Assembly: GCA_032622095.1 (NCBI GenBank)
Contig: CP136069.1
Location: forward strand, 106,918,278-106,982,277
DNA length: 64,000 nucleotides
Source: Siphonodentalium dalli
Lineage: Eukaryota; Mollusca; Scaphopoda; Gadilida; Siphonodentaliidae
Direction: 5' to 3'
The translations under genes were made by a program, and so were the position numbers. Position 1 is the stretch's first letter, and the number at the start of each line of letters is the position of its first letter. Under the pieces are notes generated by a model that made no database searches, had not been told where the DNA came from, and saw only the letters and a list, made by a program, of their open reading frames with translations. Of the stretch, positions 1 through 13,292 are shown in pieces.

Positions 1-3000
1 ATGTATATGGTGGGGATACCTATATATGTGTGCGGTGGTGATACCTATATATGTATGTGGTGGGGATACCTACATATGTATGTGGCGGGGATACCTATAT
101 ATGTGTGTGGTGGTGATACCTATATATGTGTGTGGGGGGATACCTATATATGTGTGTGGCGGGGATACCTATATACGTATGTGGTGGGGATACCTATAGA
201 TGTATGTGGTGGTGATACCTATAGATGTATGTGGTGGGGATAGCTATATATGTATGTTGTGGGGATACCTATATATGTATGTGGTGGGGATAACTATATA
301 TGTTTGTGGTGGGGATACCTATAGATGTATGTGGTGGGGATACCTATATATGTATGTGGTGGGGATACCTATATAAGTATATGGTGGGGATACCTATATA
401 TGTATGTGTTGGGGATACCTATATATGTATGTGGTGGTGATACCTATATATGTGTGTGGAGGGTATACCTATATGTGTGTGGTGGGGATACCCATAGGTA
501 TGTGGCGGGGATACCTATATGTGCGTGGTGGGGATACCTATATATGTATGTGGTGGGGATACCTATATATGTGTGTGGTGGGGATACCTATATATGTATG
601 TGGTGGGGATACCTATATATGTGTGTGGCGGGGATAACTATAGATGTGTATTGTGGGAATACCTATATATGTGTGTGGTGGGGATACCTATAGATCTGTG
701 TGTGGTGGGGATACATATAGATGTGTGTGGTGGGGATACCTATAGATGTATGTGGTGGGGAGACCTATATATGTGTGTGGTGGTGATACCTATATGTGTG
801 TGGTGGTGATACCTATATATGTATATGGTGGGGATACCTATAGATGTGTGTGGTGGGGATACCTATAGATGTGTGTGGCGGGGATACATATATATGTGTG
901 TGGCGGGGATACCTATATATATATGTGGTGGTGATACCAATATATGTGTGTGGTGGGGATACCTATAGATGTGTGTGGTGCGGATACCTATATATGTATG
1001 TGGTGGGGAGACCTATATATGTATGTGGTGGGGAGACCTATATATGTGAGTGGCGGGGATACCTATATATATGTGTGTGGTGGGGATACCTATATATGTG
1101 TGTGGTGGGGATACCTATATATGTGTGTGGTGGGGGTACCTATATATGTATGTGGTGGGGATACCTATATATGTATGTGGCGGGGATACCTATATATGTA
1201 TGTGGTGGGGATACATATATATGTATGTAGTGGGGATACCTATAGATGTGTGTGGTGGGGATACCTATAGATGTGTGTGGTGGGGATACCTATATATGTG
1301 TGTGGTGGGATACCTATAGATGTGTGTGGTTAGGATACCTATATATGTATGTGGAGGTGATACCTATATATGAATGTGGTGGGGATACCTATATATGTAT
1401 GTGGTGGGGATACCTATATATGTGTTTGGTGGGGATACCTATAGATGTGTGTGGTGGGGATACCTATATATGTGTGCGGTGGGGATACCTATATATGTGT
1501 GTGGTGGGGATACCTATAGATGTGTGTGGTGGGGATACCTATATATGTGTGTGGTGGCGATACCTATAGATGTGTGTGGTGGGGATACCTATAGATGTGT
1601 GTGGTGAGGATACCTATATATGTGTGTGGCGGGGATACCTATATATGTATGTGGTGAGGATACCTATAGATGTGTGTGGTGGGGAAACCTATAGATGTAT
1701 GTGGTGGGGAGACCTATATATGTATGTGGTGGGGATACCTATATATGTGTGTGGCGGGGATACCTATATATATGTGTGTGGTGGGGATACCTATATATGT
1801 GTGTGGTGGGGATACCTATATATGTGTGTGGTGGGGATACCTATATATGTATGTGGTGGGGATACCTATATATGTATGTGGCGGAGATACCTATATATGT
1901 ATGTGGTGGGGATACATATAGATGTATGTGGTGGTGATACCTATATATGTGTGTGGTGTTGATACCTATATATGTGTGTGGTGGGGATACCTATAGATGT
2001 ATGTGGTGGGGATACCTATATATGTATGTGGTGGGGTTACCTATAGATGTATGTGGTAGGGATACATATAGACGTTTGTGGTGGTGATACCTATATATGT
2101 GTGTGGTGGGGATACCTATATATGTATGTGGTGGGGAAACCTATATATGTGTGTGGTGAGGATACCTACAGATGTGTGTGGCGGGGATACCTATATATGT
2201 ATGTGGTGGGGATACCTATATATGTATGTGGTATGTATACCTATAGATGTATGTGGTGGTGATACCTATAGATGTATGTGGTGGTAATACCTGTAGATGT
2301 GTGTGGTGGTGATACCTATAGATGTATGTGGTGGGGATACCTATCTATGTGGGCGGTGAGGATACCTATAGATGTGTGTGGCGGGGATACCTATAGATGT
2401 ATGTGGTGGGGATACCTATATATGTATGTGGTGGGGATACCTATATATGTTGTGGTGGTGATACCTATAGATGTATGTGGTGGTGATACCTATAGATGTG
2501 TGTGGCGGGTATACATATATGTGTGTGGTGGGGATACCTATAGATGTATGTGGTGGGGATACCTATATATGTGTGTGGTGGGGATACCTATATATGTGTG
2601 TGGTGGGGATACTTATAGATGTATGTGGTGGGGATACCTATATATGTGTGTGGTGAGGATACCTATAGATGTGTGTGGTGGGGATACCTATAGATGTATG
2701 TGGTGGTGATATTTATAGATGTATGTGGTGGTGATACCTATAGATGTATGTGACGGGGATACCTATATATGTGTGTGGTGAGGATACCTATATATGTGTG
2801 TGATGAGGATACCTATATGTGTGTGGTGGGGATACCTATATATGTATGTCGTGGGGATACCTATATATGTGTGTGGTGGGGATACCTATATATGTATGTG
2901 GTGGTGATACATATAGATGTGTGTGGTGGGGATACCTATAGATGTGTGTGGTGGGGATACCTATACATGTGTGTGGTGGCGATACCTATATATGTGTGTG

Positions 3001-3191
3001 GTGGGGATACCTATAGATGTGTGTGGTGAGGATACCTATATATGTGACTGGCGGGGACACTTATAGATGTATGTGGTGGGGATACCTATATATGTATGTG
3101 GTGGGGATACCTATATATGTATGTGGTGGGGATACCTGTAAATGTGTGTGGTGGGGATACGTATAAATGTATGTGATGGCGATACCTATAT
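1..3191 (+). repeat. Higher-order repeat unit, copy 1 (~3.19 kb)
   Basis: The monomer-variant order from position 1 recurs from 3,192. The offset is 3,191 at first and becomes 3,192 after a 1-bp deletion near 137, where copy 1 has GTGTGGGGGGATACC. The match holds to about 1,450 (4,645 in copy 2). The rest of copy 1 (about 320-2,790) matches copy 2 again at offset 4,562. Landmarks are the AGATCT-bearing monomer at 692-697, a 27-bp monomer near 1,066, GTAGTGGGG near 1,228, GTTAGGATACC near 1,330, GTATGTATACC near 2,230, and a 24-bp GATGTTGTGG monomer near 2,447. No gene is present. Confidence 0.85.
692..697. other. AGATCT marker monomer (first of 19)
   Basis: Nearly all monomers read TATATATG or TATAGATG; this rare one reads TATAGATCTGTGTG, giving the BglII hexamer AGATCT. 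It nearly always follows the same two variants (GATAACTATAG or GATAACAATAG, then TATTGTGGGAATACC). The copies I saw start at 692, 3,884, 5,254, 8,420, 9,774, 11,728, 15,450, 19,364, 22,175, 27,145, 27,898, 29,316, 31,360, 34,130, 48,206, 51,652, 53,448, 54,891 and 56,887. It has no known function here; it is a barcode for the higher-order structure. Confidence 0.85.
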
Positions 3192-3509
3192 ATGTATATG
3201 GTGGGGATACCTATATATGTGTGCGGTGGTGATACCTATATATGTATGTGGTGGGGATACCTACATATGTATGTGGCGGGGATACCTATATATGTGTGTG
3301 GTGGTGATACCTATATATGTGTGTGGTGGGGATACCTATATATGTGTGTGGCGGGGATACCTATATACGTATGTGGTGGGGATACCTATAGATGTATGTG
3401 GTGGTGATACCTATAGATGTATGTGGTGGGGATAGCTATATATGTATGTTGTGGGGATACCTATATATGTATGTGGTGGGGATACCTATATATGTTTGTG
3501 GTGGGGATA

Positions 3510-6015
3510 CCTATAGATGTATGTGGTGGGGATACCTATATATGTATGTGGTGGGGATACCTATATAAGTATATGGTGGGGATACCTATATATGTATGTG
3601 TTGGGGATACCTATATATGTATGTGGTGGTGATACCTATATATGTATGTGGAGGGTATACCTATATGTGTGTGGTGGGGATACCTATATGTATGTGGCGG
3701 GGATACCTATATGTGCGTGGTGGGGATACCTATATATGTATGTGGTGGGGATACCTATATATGTGTGTGGTGGGGATACCTATATATGTATGTGGTGTGG
3801 ATACCTATATATGTGTGTGGCGGGGATAACTATAGATGTGTATTGTGGGAATACCTATATATGTGTGTGGTGGGGATACCTATAGATCTGTGTGTGGTGG
3901 GGATACATATATATGTGTGTGGTGGGGATACCTATAGATGTATGTGGTGGGGAGACCTATATATGTGTGTGGTGGTGATACCTATATGTGTGTGGTGGTG
4001 ATACCTATATATGTATATGGTGGGGATACCTATAGATGTGTGTGGTGGGGATACCTATAGATGTGTGTGGCGGGGATACATATATATGTGTGTGGCGGGG
4101 ATACCTATATATATATGTGGTGGTGATACCAATATATGTGTGTGGTGGGGATACCTATAGATGTGTGTGGTGCGTATACCTATATATGTATGTGGTGGGG
4201 AGACCTATATATGTATGTGGTGGGGAGACCTATATATGTGAGTGGCGGGGATACCTATATATATGTGTGTGGTGGGGATACCTATATATGTGTGTGGTGG
4301 GGATACCTATATATGTGTGTGGTGGGGATACCTATATATGTATGTGGTGGGGATACCTATATATGTATGTGGCGGGGATACCTATATATGTATGTGGTGG
4401 GGATACATATATATGTATGTAGTGGGGATACCTATAGATGTGTGTGGTGGGGATACCTATAGATGTGTGTGGTGGGGATACCTATATATGTGTGTGGTGG
4501 GATACCTATAGATGTGTGTGGTTAGGATACCTATATATGTATGTGGAGGTGATACCTATATATGAATGTGGTGGGGATACCTATATATGTATGTGGTGGG
4601 GATACCTATATATGTGTTTGGTGGGGATACCTATAGATGTGTGTGGCGGGGATACCTATATATGTGTGTGGTGGTGATACCTATATATGTGTGTGGTGGG
4701 GATACCTATATATGTGTGTGGTGGGGATACCTATATACGTATGTGGTGGGGATACCTATATATGTGTGTGGTGGGGATACCTATAGATGTGTGTGGTGAG
4801 GATACCTATATATGTGTGTGGCGGGGATACCTATATATGTATGTGGTGAGGATACCTATAGATGTGTGTGGTGGGGATACCTATAGATGTATGTGGTGGG
4901 GATACCTATATATGTATGTGGTGGGGATACCTATATAAGTATATGGTGGGGATACCTATATATGTATGTGTTGGGGATACCTATATATGTATGTGGTGGT
5001 GATACCTATATATGTGTGTGGAGGGTATACCTATATGTGTGTGGTGGGGATACCTATATGTATGTGGCGGGGATACCTATATGTGCGTGGTGGGGATACC
5101 TATATATGTATGTGGTGGGGATACCTATATATGTGTGTGGTGGGGATACCTATATATGTGTGTGGTGGGGATACCTATATATGTGTGTGGCGGGGATAAC
5201 TATAGATGTGTATTGTGGGAATACCTATATATGTGTGTGGTGGGGATACCTATAGATCTGTGTGTGGTGGGGATACATATAGATGTGTGTGGTGGGGATA
5301 CCTATAGATGTATGTGGTGGGGAGACCTATATATGTGTGTGGTGGTGATACCTATATGTGTGTGGTGGTGATTCCTATATATGTATATGGTGGGGATACC
5401 TATAGATGTGTGTGGTGGGGATACCTATAGATGTGTGTGGCGGGGATACATATATATGTGTGTGGCGGGGATACCTATATATATATGTGGTGGTGATACC
5501 AATATATGTGTGTGGTGGGGATACCTATAGATGTGTGTGGTGCGGATACCTATATATGTATGTGGTGGGGAGACCTATATATGTATGTGGTGGGGAGACC
5601 TATATATGTGAGTGGCGGGGATACCTATATATATGTGTGTGGTGGGGATACCTATATATGTGTGTGGTGGGGATACCTATATATGTGTGTGGTGGGGATA
5701 CCTATATATGTATGTGGTGGGGATACCTATATATGTATGTGGCGGGGATACCTATATATGTATGTGGTGGGGATACATATATATGTATGTAGTGGGGATA
5801 CCTATAGATGTGTGTGGTGGGGATACCTATAGATGTGTGTGGTGGGGATACCTATATATGTGTGTGGTGGGATACCTATAGATGTGTGTGGTTAGGATAC
5901 CAATATATGTATGTGGAGGTGATACCTATATATGAATGTGGTGGGGATACCTATATATGTATGCGGTGGGGATACCTATATATGTGTTTGGTGGGGATAC
6001 CTATAGATGTGTGTG
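3510..6015 (+). repeat. 1,370-bp-offset duplication inside copy 2
   Basis: The segment about 3,510-4,645 and the segment about 4,880-6,015 share variant order at offset 1,370. The AGATCT-bearing monomers at 3,884 and 5,254, the doubled GGGGAGACC monomers near 4,200 and 5,570, and the GTTAGGATACC monomers near 4,520 and 5,890 all pair at this spacing. Copy 1 of the unit has the segment only once, so the duplication probably arose after the 3.19-kb unit itself was duplicated. Confidence 0.8.
4645..4880 (+). repeat. Mosaic junction between duplicated arms
   Basis: This short stretch is not explained by a single parent. From about 4,645 to 4,760 it resembles the neighbourhood of 3,275-3,385, with ggCGgggat, then ggTGgTgat, then a TATATACGTATG monomer. 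From about 4,765 to 4,880 it resembles 1,570-1,690, with two gTGAGGATACC monomers flanking a ggCGgggat monomer. It then joins the 323-390-like segment with TATATAAGTATATGG. The order suggests patchwork copying or successive crossovers when the 1,370-bp duplication formed. Confidence 0.6.
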
Positions 6016-7752
6016 GTGGGGATACCTATATATGTGTGTGGTGGGGATACCTATATATGTGTGTGGTGGGGATACCTATAGATGTGTGTGGTGGGGATAC
6101 CTATATATGTGTGTGGTGGCGATACCTATATATGTGTGTGGTGGGGATACCTATAGATGTGTGTGGTGAGGATACCTATATATGTGTGTGGCGGGGATAC
6201 CTATATATGTATGTGGTGAGGATACCTATAGATGTGTGTGGTGGGGATACCTATAGATGTATGTGGTGGGGAGACCTATATATGTATGTGGTGGGGATAC
6301 CTATATATGTGTGTGGCGGGGATACCTATATATATGTGTGTGGTGGGGATACCTATATATGTGTGTGGTGGGGATACCTATATATGTGTGTGGTGGGGAT
6401 ACCTATATATGTATGTGGTGGGGATACCTATATATGTATGTGGCGGAGATACCTATATATGTATGTGGTGGGGATACATATAGATGTATGTGGTGGTGAT
6501 ACCTATATATGTGTGTGGTGTTGATACCTATATATGTGTGTGGTGGGGATACCTATAGATGTATGTGGTGGGGATACCTATATATGTATGTGGTGGGGTT
6601 ACCTATAGATGTATGTGGTAGGGATACATATAGACGTTTGTGGTGGTGATACCTATATATGTGTGTGGTGGGGATACCTATATATGTATGTGGTGGGAAA
6701 ACCTATATATGTGTGTGGTGAGGATACCTACAGATGTGTGTGGCGGGGATACCTATATATGTATGTGGTGGGGATACCTATATATGTATGTGGTATGTAT
6801 ACCTATAGATGTATGTGGTGGTGATACCTATAGATGTATGTGGTGGTAATACCTATAGATGTGTGTGGTGGTGATACCTATAGATGTATGTGGTGGGGAT
6901 ACCTATCTATGTGTGCGGTGAGGATACCTATAGATGTGTGTGGCGGGGATACCTATAGATGTATGTGGTGGGGATACCTATATATGTATGTGGTGGGGAT
7001 ACCTATATATGTTGTGGTGGTGATACCTATAGATGTATGTGGTGGTGATACCTATAGATGTGTGTGGCGGGTGTACATATATGTGTGTGGTGGGGATACA
7101 TATAGATGTATGTGGTGGGGATACCTATATATGTGTGTGGTGGGGATACCTATATATGTGTGTGGTGGGAATACTTATAGATGTATGTGGTGGGGATACC
7201 TATATATGTGTGTGGTGAGGATACCTATAGATGTGTGTGGCGGGGATACCTATAGATGTATGTGGTGGGGATACCTATAGATGTATGTGGTGGTGATATT
7301 TATAGATGTATGTGGTGGTGATACCGATAGATGTATGTGACGGGGATACCTATATATGTGTGTGGTGAGGATACCTATATATGTGTGTGATGAGGATACC
7401 TATATGTGTGTGGTGGGGATACCTATATATGTATGTCGTGGGGATACCTATATATGTGTGTGGTGGGGATACCTATATATGTATGTGGTGGTGATACATA
7501 TAGATGTGTGTGGTGGGGATACCTATACATGTGTGTGGTGGCGATACCTATATATGTGTGTGGTGGGGATACCTATAGATGTGTGTGGTGAGGATACCTA
7601 TATATGTGTCTGGCGGGGACACATATAGATGTATGTGGTGGGGATACCTATATATGTATGTGGTGGGGATACCTATATATGTATGTGGTGGGGATACCTG
7701 TATATGTGTGTGGTGGGGATACGTATAATGTATGTGATGGGGATACCTATAT

Positions 7753-9641
7753 ATGTATATGGTGGGGATACCTATATATGTGTGCGGTGGTGATACCTAT
7801 ATATGTATGTGGTGGGGATACCTACATATGTATGTGGCGGGGATACCTATATATGTGTGTGGTGGTGATACCTATATATGTGTGTGGTGGGGATACCTAT
7901 ATATGTGTGTGGCGGGGATACCTATATACGTATGTGGTGGGGATACCTATAGATGTATGTGGTGGTGATACCTATAGATGTATGTGGTGGGGATAGCTAT
8001 ATATGTATGTTGTGGGGATACCTATATATGTATGTGGTGGGGATACCTATATATGTTTGTGGTGGGGATACCTATAGATGTATGTGGTGGGGATACCTAT
8101 ATAAGTATATGGTGGGGATACCTATATATGTATGTGTTGGGGATACCTATATATGTATGTGGTGGTGATACCTATATATGTGTGTGGAGGGTATACCTAT
8201 ATGTGTGTGGTGGGGATACCTATATGTATGTGGCGGGGATACCTATATGTGCGTGGTGGGGATACCTATATATGTATGTGGTGGGGATACCTATATATGT
8301 GTGTGGTGGGGATACCTATATATGTATGTGGTGGGGATACCTATATATGTGTGTGGCGGGGATAACTATAGATGTGTATTGTGGGAATACCTATATATGT
8401 GTGTGGTGGGGATACCTATAGATCTGTGTGTGGTGGGGATACATATAGATGTGTGTGGTGGGGATACCTATAGATGTATGTGGTGGGGAGACCTATATAT
8501 GTGTGTGGTGGTGATACCTATATGTGTGTGGTGGTGATACCTATATATGTATATGGTGGGGATACCTATAGATGTGTGTGGTGGGGATACCTATAGATGT
8601 TTGTGGCGGGGATACATATATATGTGTGTGGCGGGGATACCTATATATATATGTGGTGGTGATACCAATATATGTGTGTGGTGGGGATACATATAGATGT
8701 GTGTGGTGCGTATACCTATATATGTATGTGGTGGGGAGACCTATATATGTATGTGGTGGGGAGACCTATATATGTGAGTGGCGGGGATACCTATATATAT
8801 GTGTGTGGTGGGGATACCTATATATGTGTGTGGTGGGGATACCTATATATGTGTGTGGTGGGGATACCTATATATGTATGTGGTGGGGATACCTATATAT
8901 GTATGTGGCGGGGATACCTATATATGTATGTGGTGGGGATACATATATATGTATGTAGTGGGGATACCTATAGATGTGTGTGGTGGGGATACCTATAGAT
9001 GTGTGTGGTTAGGATACCTATATATGTATGTGGAGGTGATACCTATATATGAATGTGGTGGGGATACCTATATATGTATGTGGTGGGGATACCTATATAT
9101 GTGTTTGGTGGGGATACCTATAGATGTGTGTGGTGGGGATACCTATATATGTGTGTGGTGGGGATACCTATATATGTGTGTGGTGGGGATACCTATAGAT
9201 GTGTGTGGTGGGGATACCTATATATGTGTGTGGTGGCGATACCTATATATGTGTGTGGTGGGGATACCTATAGATGTGTGTGGTGAGGATACCTATATAT
9301 GTGTGTGGCGGGGATACCTATATATGTATGTGGTGAGGATACCTATAGATGTGTGTGATGGGGATACCTATAGATGTATGTGGTGGGGAGACCTATAGAT
9401 GTATGTGGTGGGGATACCTATATATGTGTGTGGCGGGGATACCTATATATATGTGTGTGGTGGGTATACCTATATATGTGTGTGGTGGGGATACCTATAT
9501 ATGTGTGTGGTGGGGATACCTATATATGTATGTGGTGGGGATACCTATATATGTATGTGGCGGAGATACCTATATATGTATGTGGTGGGGATACATATAG
9601 ATGTATGTGGTGGTGATACCTATATATGTGTGTGGTGTTGA
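7753..9641 (+). repeat. Higher-order repeat unit, partial copy 3
   Basis: The order of copies 1 and 2 is followed again from 7,753 (offset 4,561 to copy 2). One monomer is missing near 8,095 (offset 4,536) and about two more near 8,995 (offset 4,487). From about 9,050 to 9,640 it also matches 5,936-6,525 at offset 3,117. Just after 9,640 the pattern jumps from the GGTGTTGATACC monomer to one resembling about 600-640 (the GATAACTATAG monomer that precedes AGATCT). The unit is therefore truncated and rejoined, without its 2.0-3.0-kb portion. Confidence 0.75.
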
Positions 9642-12600
9642 TACCTATATATGTGTGTGGTGGGGATACCTATAGATGTATGTGGTGGGGATACCTATAT
9701 ATGTGTGTGGCGGGGATAACTATAGATGTGTATTGTGGGAATACCTATATATGTGTGTGGTGGGGATACCTATAGATCTGTGTGTGGTGGGGATACATAT
9801 AGATGTGTGTGGTGGGGATACCTATAGATGTATGTGGTTGGGAGACCTATATATGTGTGTGGTGGTGATACCTATATATGTATGTGGCTGGGATACCTAT
9901 ATATGTGTGTGGTGGGGATACCTATATATGTGTGTGGTGGTGATACCTATAAATGTATATGGTGGGAATACCTATAGATGTGTGTGGTGGGGATACCTAT
10001 ATATGTATGTGGTGGTGATACCTATATATGTGTGTGGCGGGGATACCTATATATGTATGTGGTGGTGATACCAATATATGTGTGTGGTGGGGATACCTAT
10101 AGATGTGTGTGGTGGGGATACCTATAGATGTATGTGGTGGGGAGACCTAAATATGTATGTGGTGGGGATACCTATATATGTGTGTGGCGGGGATACCTAT
10201 ATATATGTGTGTGGTGGGGATACCTATATATGTGTGTGATGGGGATACCTATATATGTGTGTGGTGGGGATACCTATATATGTATGTGGTGGGGATACCT
10301 ATATATGTATGTGGCGGGGATACCTATATATGTATGTGGTGGGGATACATATATATGTATGTAGTGGGGATACCTATAGATATGTGTGGTGGGGATACCT
10401 ATAGATGTGTGTGGTGGGGATACCTATATATGTGTGTGGTGGTATACCTATATATGTATGTGGTGGTGATACCTATATATGTATGTGGTGGGGATACCTA
10501 TATATGTATGTGGTGGGGATACCTATATATGTGTTTGGTGGGGATACCTATAGATGTGTGTGGTGGGGATACCTATATATGTGTGTGGTGGGGATACCTA
10601 TATATGTGTGTGGTGGGGATACCTATAGATGTGTGTGGTGGGGATACCTATATATGTGTGTGGTGGCGATACCTATATATGTGTGTGGTGGGGATACCTA
10701 TATATGTATGTGGTGGGGATACCTATATATGTATGTGGCGGGGATACCTATATATGTATGTGGTGGGGATACATATATATGTATGTAGTGGGGATACCTA
10801 TAGATGTGTGTGGTGGGGATACCTATAGATGTGTGTGGTGGGGATACCTATATATGTGTGTGGTGGTATACCTATATATGTATGTGGTGGTGATACCTAT
10901 ATATGTATGTGGTGGGGATACCTATATATGTGTGTGGTGGGGATACCTATAGATGTGTGTGGTGGGGATACCTATATATGTGTGTGGTGGCGATACCTAT
11001 ATATGTGTGTGGTGGGGATACCTATAGATGTGTGAGGTGAGGATACCTATATATGTGTTTGGCGGGGATACCTATATATGTATGTGGTGGGGATACCTAT
11101 ATATGTGTGTGGTGGGGATACCTATATATGTGTGTGGTGGGGATACCTATAGATGTGTGTGGTGGGGATACCTATATATGTGTGTGGTGGCGATACCTAT
11201 ATATGTGTGTGGTGGGGATACCTATAGATGTGTGTGGTGAGGATACCTATATATGTGTGTGGCGGGGATACCTATATATGTATGTGGTGAGGATACCTAT
11301 AGATGTGTGTGATGGGGATACCTATAGATGTATGTGGTGGGGAGACCTATAGATGTATGTGGTGGGGATACCTATATATGTGTGTGGCGGGGATACCTAT
11401 ATATATATGTGTGGTGGGTATACCTATATATGTGTGTGGTGGGGATACCTATATATGTGTGTGGTGGGGATACCTATATATGTATGTGGTGGGGATACCT
11501 ATATATGTATGTGGCGGAGATACCTATATATGTATGTGGTGGGGATACATATAGATGTATGTGGTGGTGATACCTATATATGTGTGTGGTGTTGATACCT
11601 ATATATGTGTGTGGTGGGGATACCTATAGATGTATGTGGTGGGGATACCTATATATGTGTGTGGCGGGGATAACTATAGATGTGTATTGTGGGAATACCT
11701 ATATATGTGTGTGGTGGGGATACCGATAGATCTGTGTGTGGTGGGGATACATATAGATGTGTGTGGTGGGGATACCTATAGATGTATGTGGTTGGGAGAC
11801 CTATATATGTGTGTGGTGGTGATACCTATATATGTATGTGGCTGGGATACCTATATATGTGTGTGGTGGGGATACCTATATATGTGTGTGGTGGTGATAC
11901 CTATAAATGTATATGGTGGGAATACCTATAGATGTGTGTGGTGGGGATACCTATATATGTATGTGGTGGTGATACCTATATATGTGTGTGGCGGGGATAC
12001 CTATATATGTATGTGGTGGTGATACCAATATATGTGTGTGGTGGGGATACCTATAGATGTGTGTGGTGGGGATACCTATAGATGTATGTGGTGGGGAGAC
12101 CTAAATATGTATGTGGTGGGGATACCTATATATGTGTGTGGCGGGGATACCTATATATATGTGTGTGGTGGGGATACCTATATATGTGTGTGATGGGGAT
12201 ACCTATATATGTGTGTGGTGGGGATACCTATATATGTATGTGGTGGGGATACCTATATATGTATGTGGCGGGGATACCTATATATGTATGTGGTGGGGAT
12301 ACATATATATGTATGTAGTGGGGATACCTATAGATGTGTGTGGTGGGGATACCTATAGATGTGTGTGGTGGGGATACCTATATATGTGTGTGGTGGTATA
12401 CCTATATATGTATGTGGTGGTGATACCTATATATGTATGTGGTGGGGATACCTATATATGTATGTGGTGGGGATACCTATATATGTGTTTGGTGGGGATA
12501 CCTATAGATGTGTGTGGTGGGGATACCTATATATGTGTGTGGTGGGGATACCTATATATGTGTGTGGTGGGGATACCTATAGATGTGTGTGGTGGGGATA

Positions 12601-12650
12601 CCTATATATGTGTGTGGTGGCGATACCTATATATGTGTGTGGTGGGGATA
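9130..12650 (+). repeat. Tandem pair with 1,954-bp offset
   Basis: The arm about 9,130-10,695 recurs at about 11,084-12,649. Supporting pairs at 1,954 bp are the AGATCT monomers (9,774 and 11,728), a TGTGATGGGGATACC monomer (about 9,355 and 11,309), the GGCTGGGATACC monomer (about 9,886 and 11,840) and a GTGGTATACC monomer (about 10,438 and 12,392). The arms are nearly identical where compared by eye; a visible difference is ATACCTATAG versus ATACCGATAG just before AGATCT. The bases between the arms (about 10,696-11,083) are a second copy of a shorter internal duplication. Confidence 0.8.
10262..11000 (+). repeat. 424-bp tandem duplication
   Basis: The variant order around 10,262-10,500 recurs about 424 bp later. 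It includes a GATACATATATATGTATGTAG pattern and the short GTGGTATACC monomer (about 10,438 and 10,862). The second copy loses a few monomers towards its end, where the GTGTTTGGTGG monomer of the first copy is absent. The matching region in the next arm (about 12,390) has a single copy, so this duplication is private to the first 1,954-bp arm. Confidence 0.75.
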
Positions 12651-13274
12651 CCTATAGATGTGTGAGGTGAGGATACCTATATATGTGTTTGGCGGGGATA
12701 CCTATATATGTATGTGGTGAGGATACCTATAGATGTGTGTGGTGTGGATACCTATAGATGTATGTGGTGGTGATACCTATAGATGTATGTGACGGGGATA
12801 CCTATATATGTGTGTGGTGAGGATACCTATATATGTGTGTGGTGAGGATACCTATATGTGTGTGGTGGGGATATCTATATATGTATGTCGTGGGGATACC
12901 TATATATGTATGTCGTGGGGATACCTATATATGTATGTGGTGGTGATACATATAGATGTGTGTGGTGGTGATACCTATAGATGTATGTGGTGGGGATACC
13001 TATTTATGTGTGTGGTGAGGATCCCTATAGATGTGTGTGGCGGGGATACCTATATATGTATGTGGTGGGGATACCTATATATGTATGTGGTAGGGATACC
13101 TATGGATGTTGTGGTGGTGATACCTATAGATGTATGTGGTGGTGATACCTATAGATGTGTGTGGCGGGTATACCTTTATGTGTGTGGTGGGGATACCTAT
13201 AGATGTATGTGGTGGGGATACCTATATATGTGTGTGGTGGGGATACCTATATATGTGTGTGGTGGGGATACATA

Positions 13275-13292
13275 TAGATGTACATGTATGTG
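13275..13292. repeat. 31-bp variant monomer with TACATGTA insertion
   Basis: This monomer reads GATGTACATGTATGTGG where the usual form is GATGTATGTGG, a 6-bp gain that creates the 8-bp palindrome TACATGTA. The same variant sits 3,895 bp later (about 17,170-17,188) in the second 3.9-kb copy. I saw no other copy, so it marks this unit specifically. Confidence 0.85.

Larger units (their letters stand above)
3192..7752 (+). repeat. Higher-order repeat unit, copy 2, enlarged (~4.56 kb)
   Basis: This is the same unit as 1-3,191 but 4,561 bp long, which equals 3,191 plus 1,370. The extra length is an internal duplication: the segment starting about 3,510 recurs about 4,880 at offset 1,370. Downstream the block follows copy 1 at offset 4,562. 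It then gains one monomer near 7,270 (offset 4,587), loses one near 7,520, and loses one base near 7,727 where AAATG became AATG. Copy 3 begins at 7,753. Most length differences between copies are thus whole monomers, as expected for slippage or unequal exchange in a 25-bp register. Confidence 0.85.

Noticed and set aside
5808-6524. 238-codon + strand open frame (and others over 200 codons, such as 8,778-9,398, 10,157-10,828, 24,578-25,228 and 50,586-51,203) as protein-coding genes
   Set aside because: They are consequences of a stop-free 25-bp monomer. The same peptide appears in all three frames, frames overlap each other, ends fall wherever a variant monomer makes a stop, and homologous copies of the same segment have different ends. 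No splice, promoter or codon pattern supports them.
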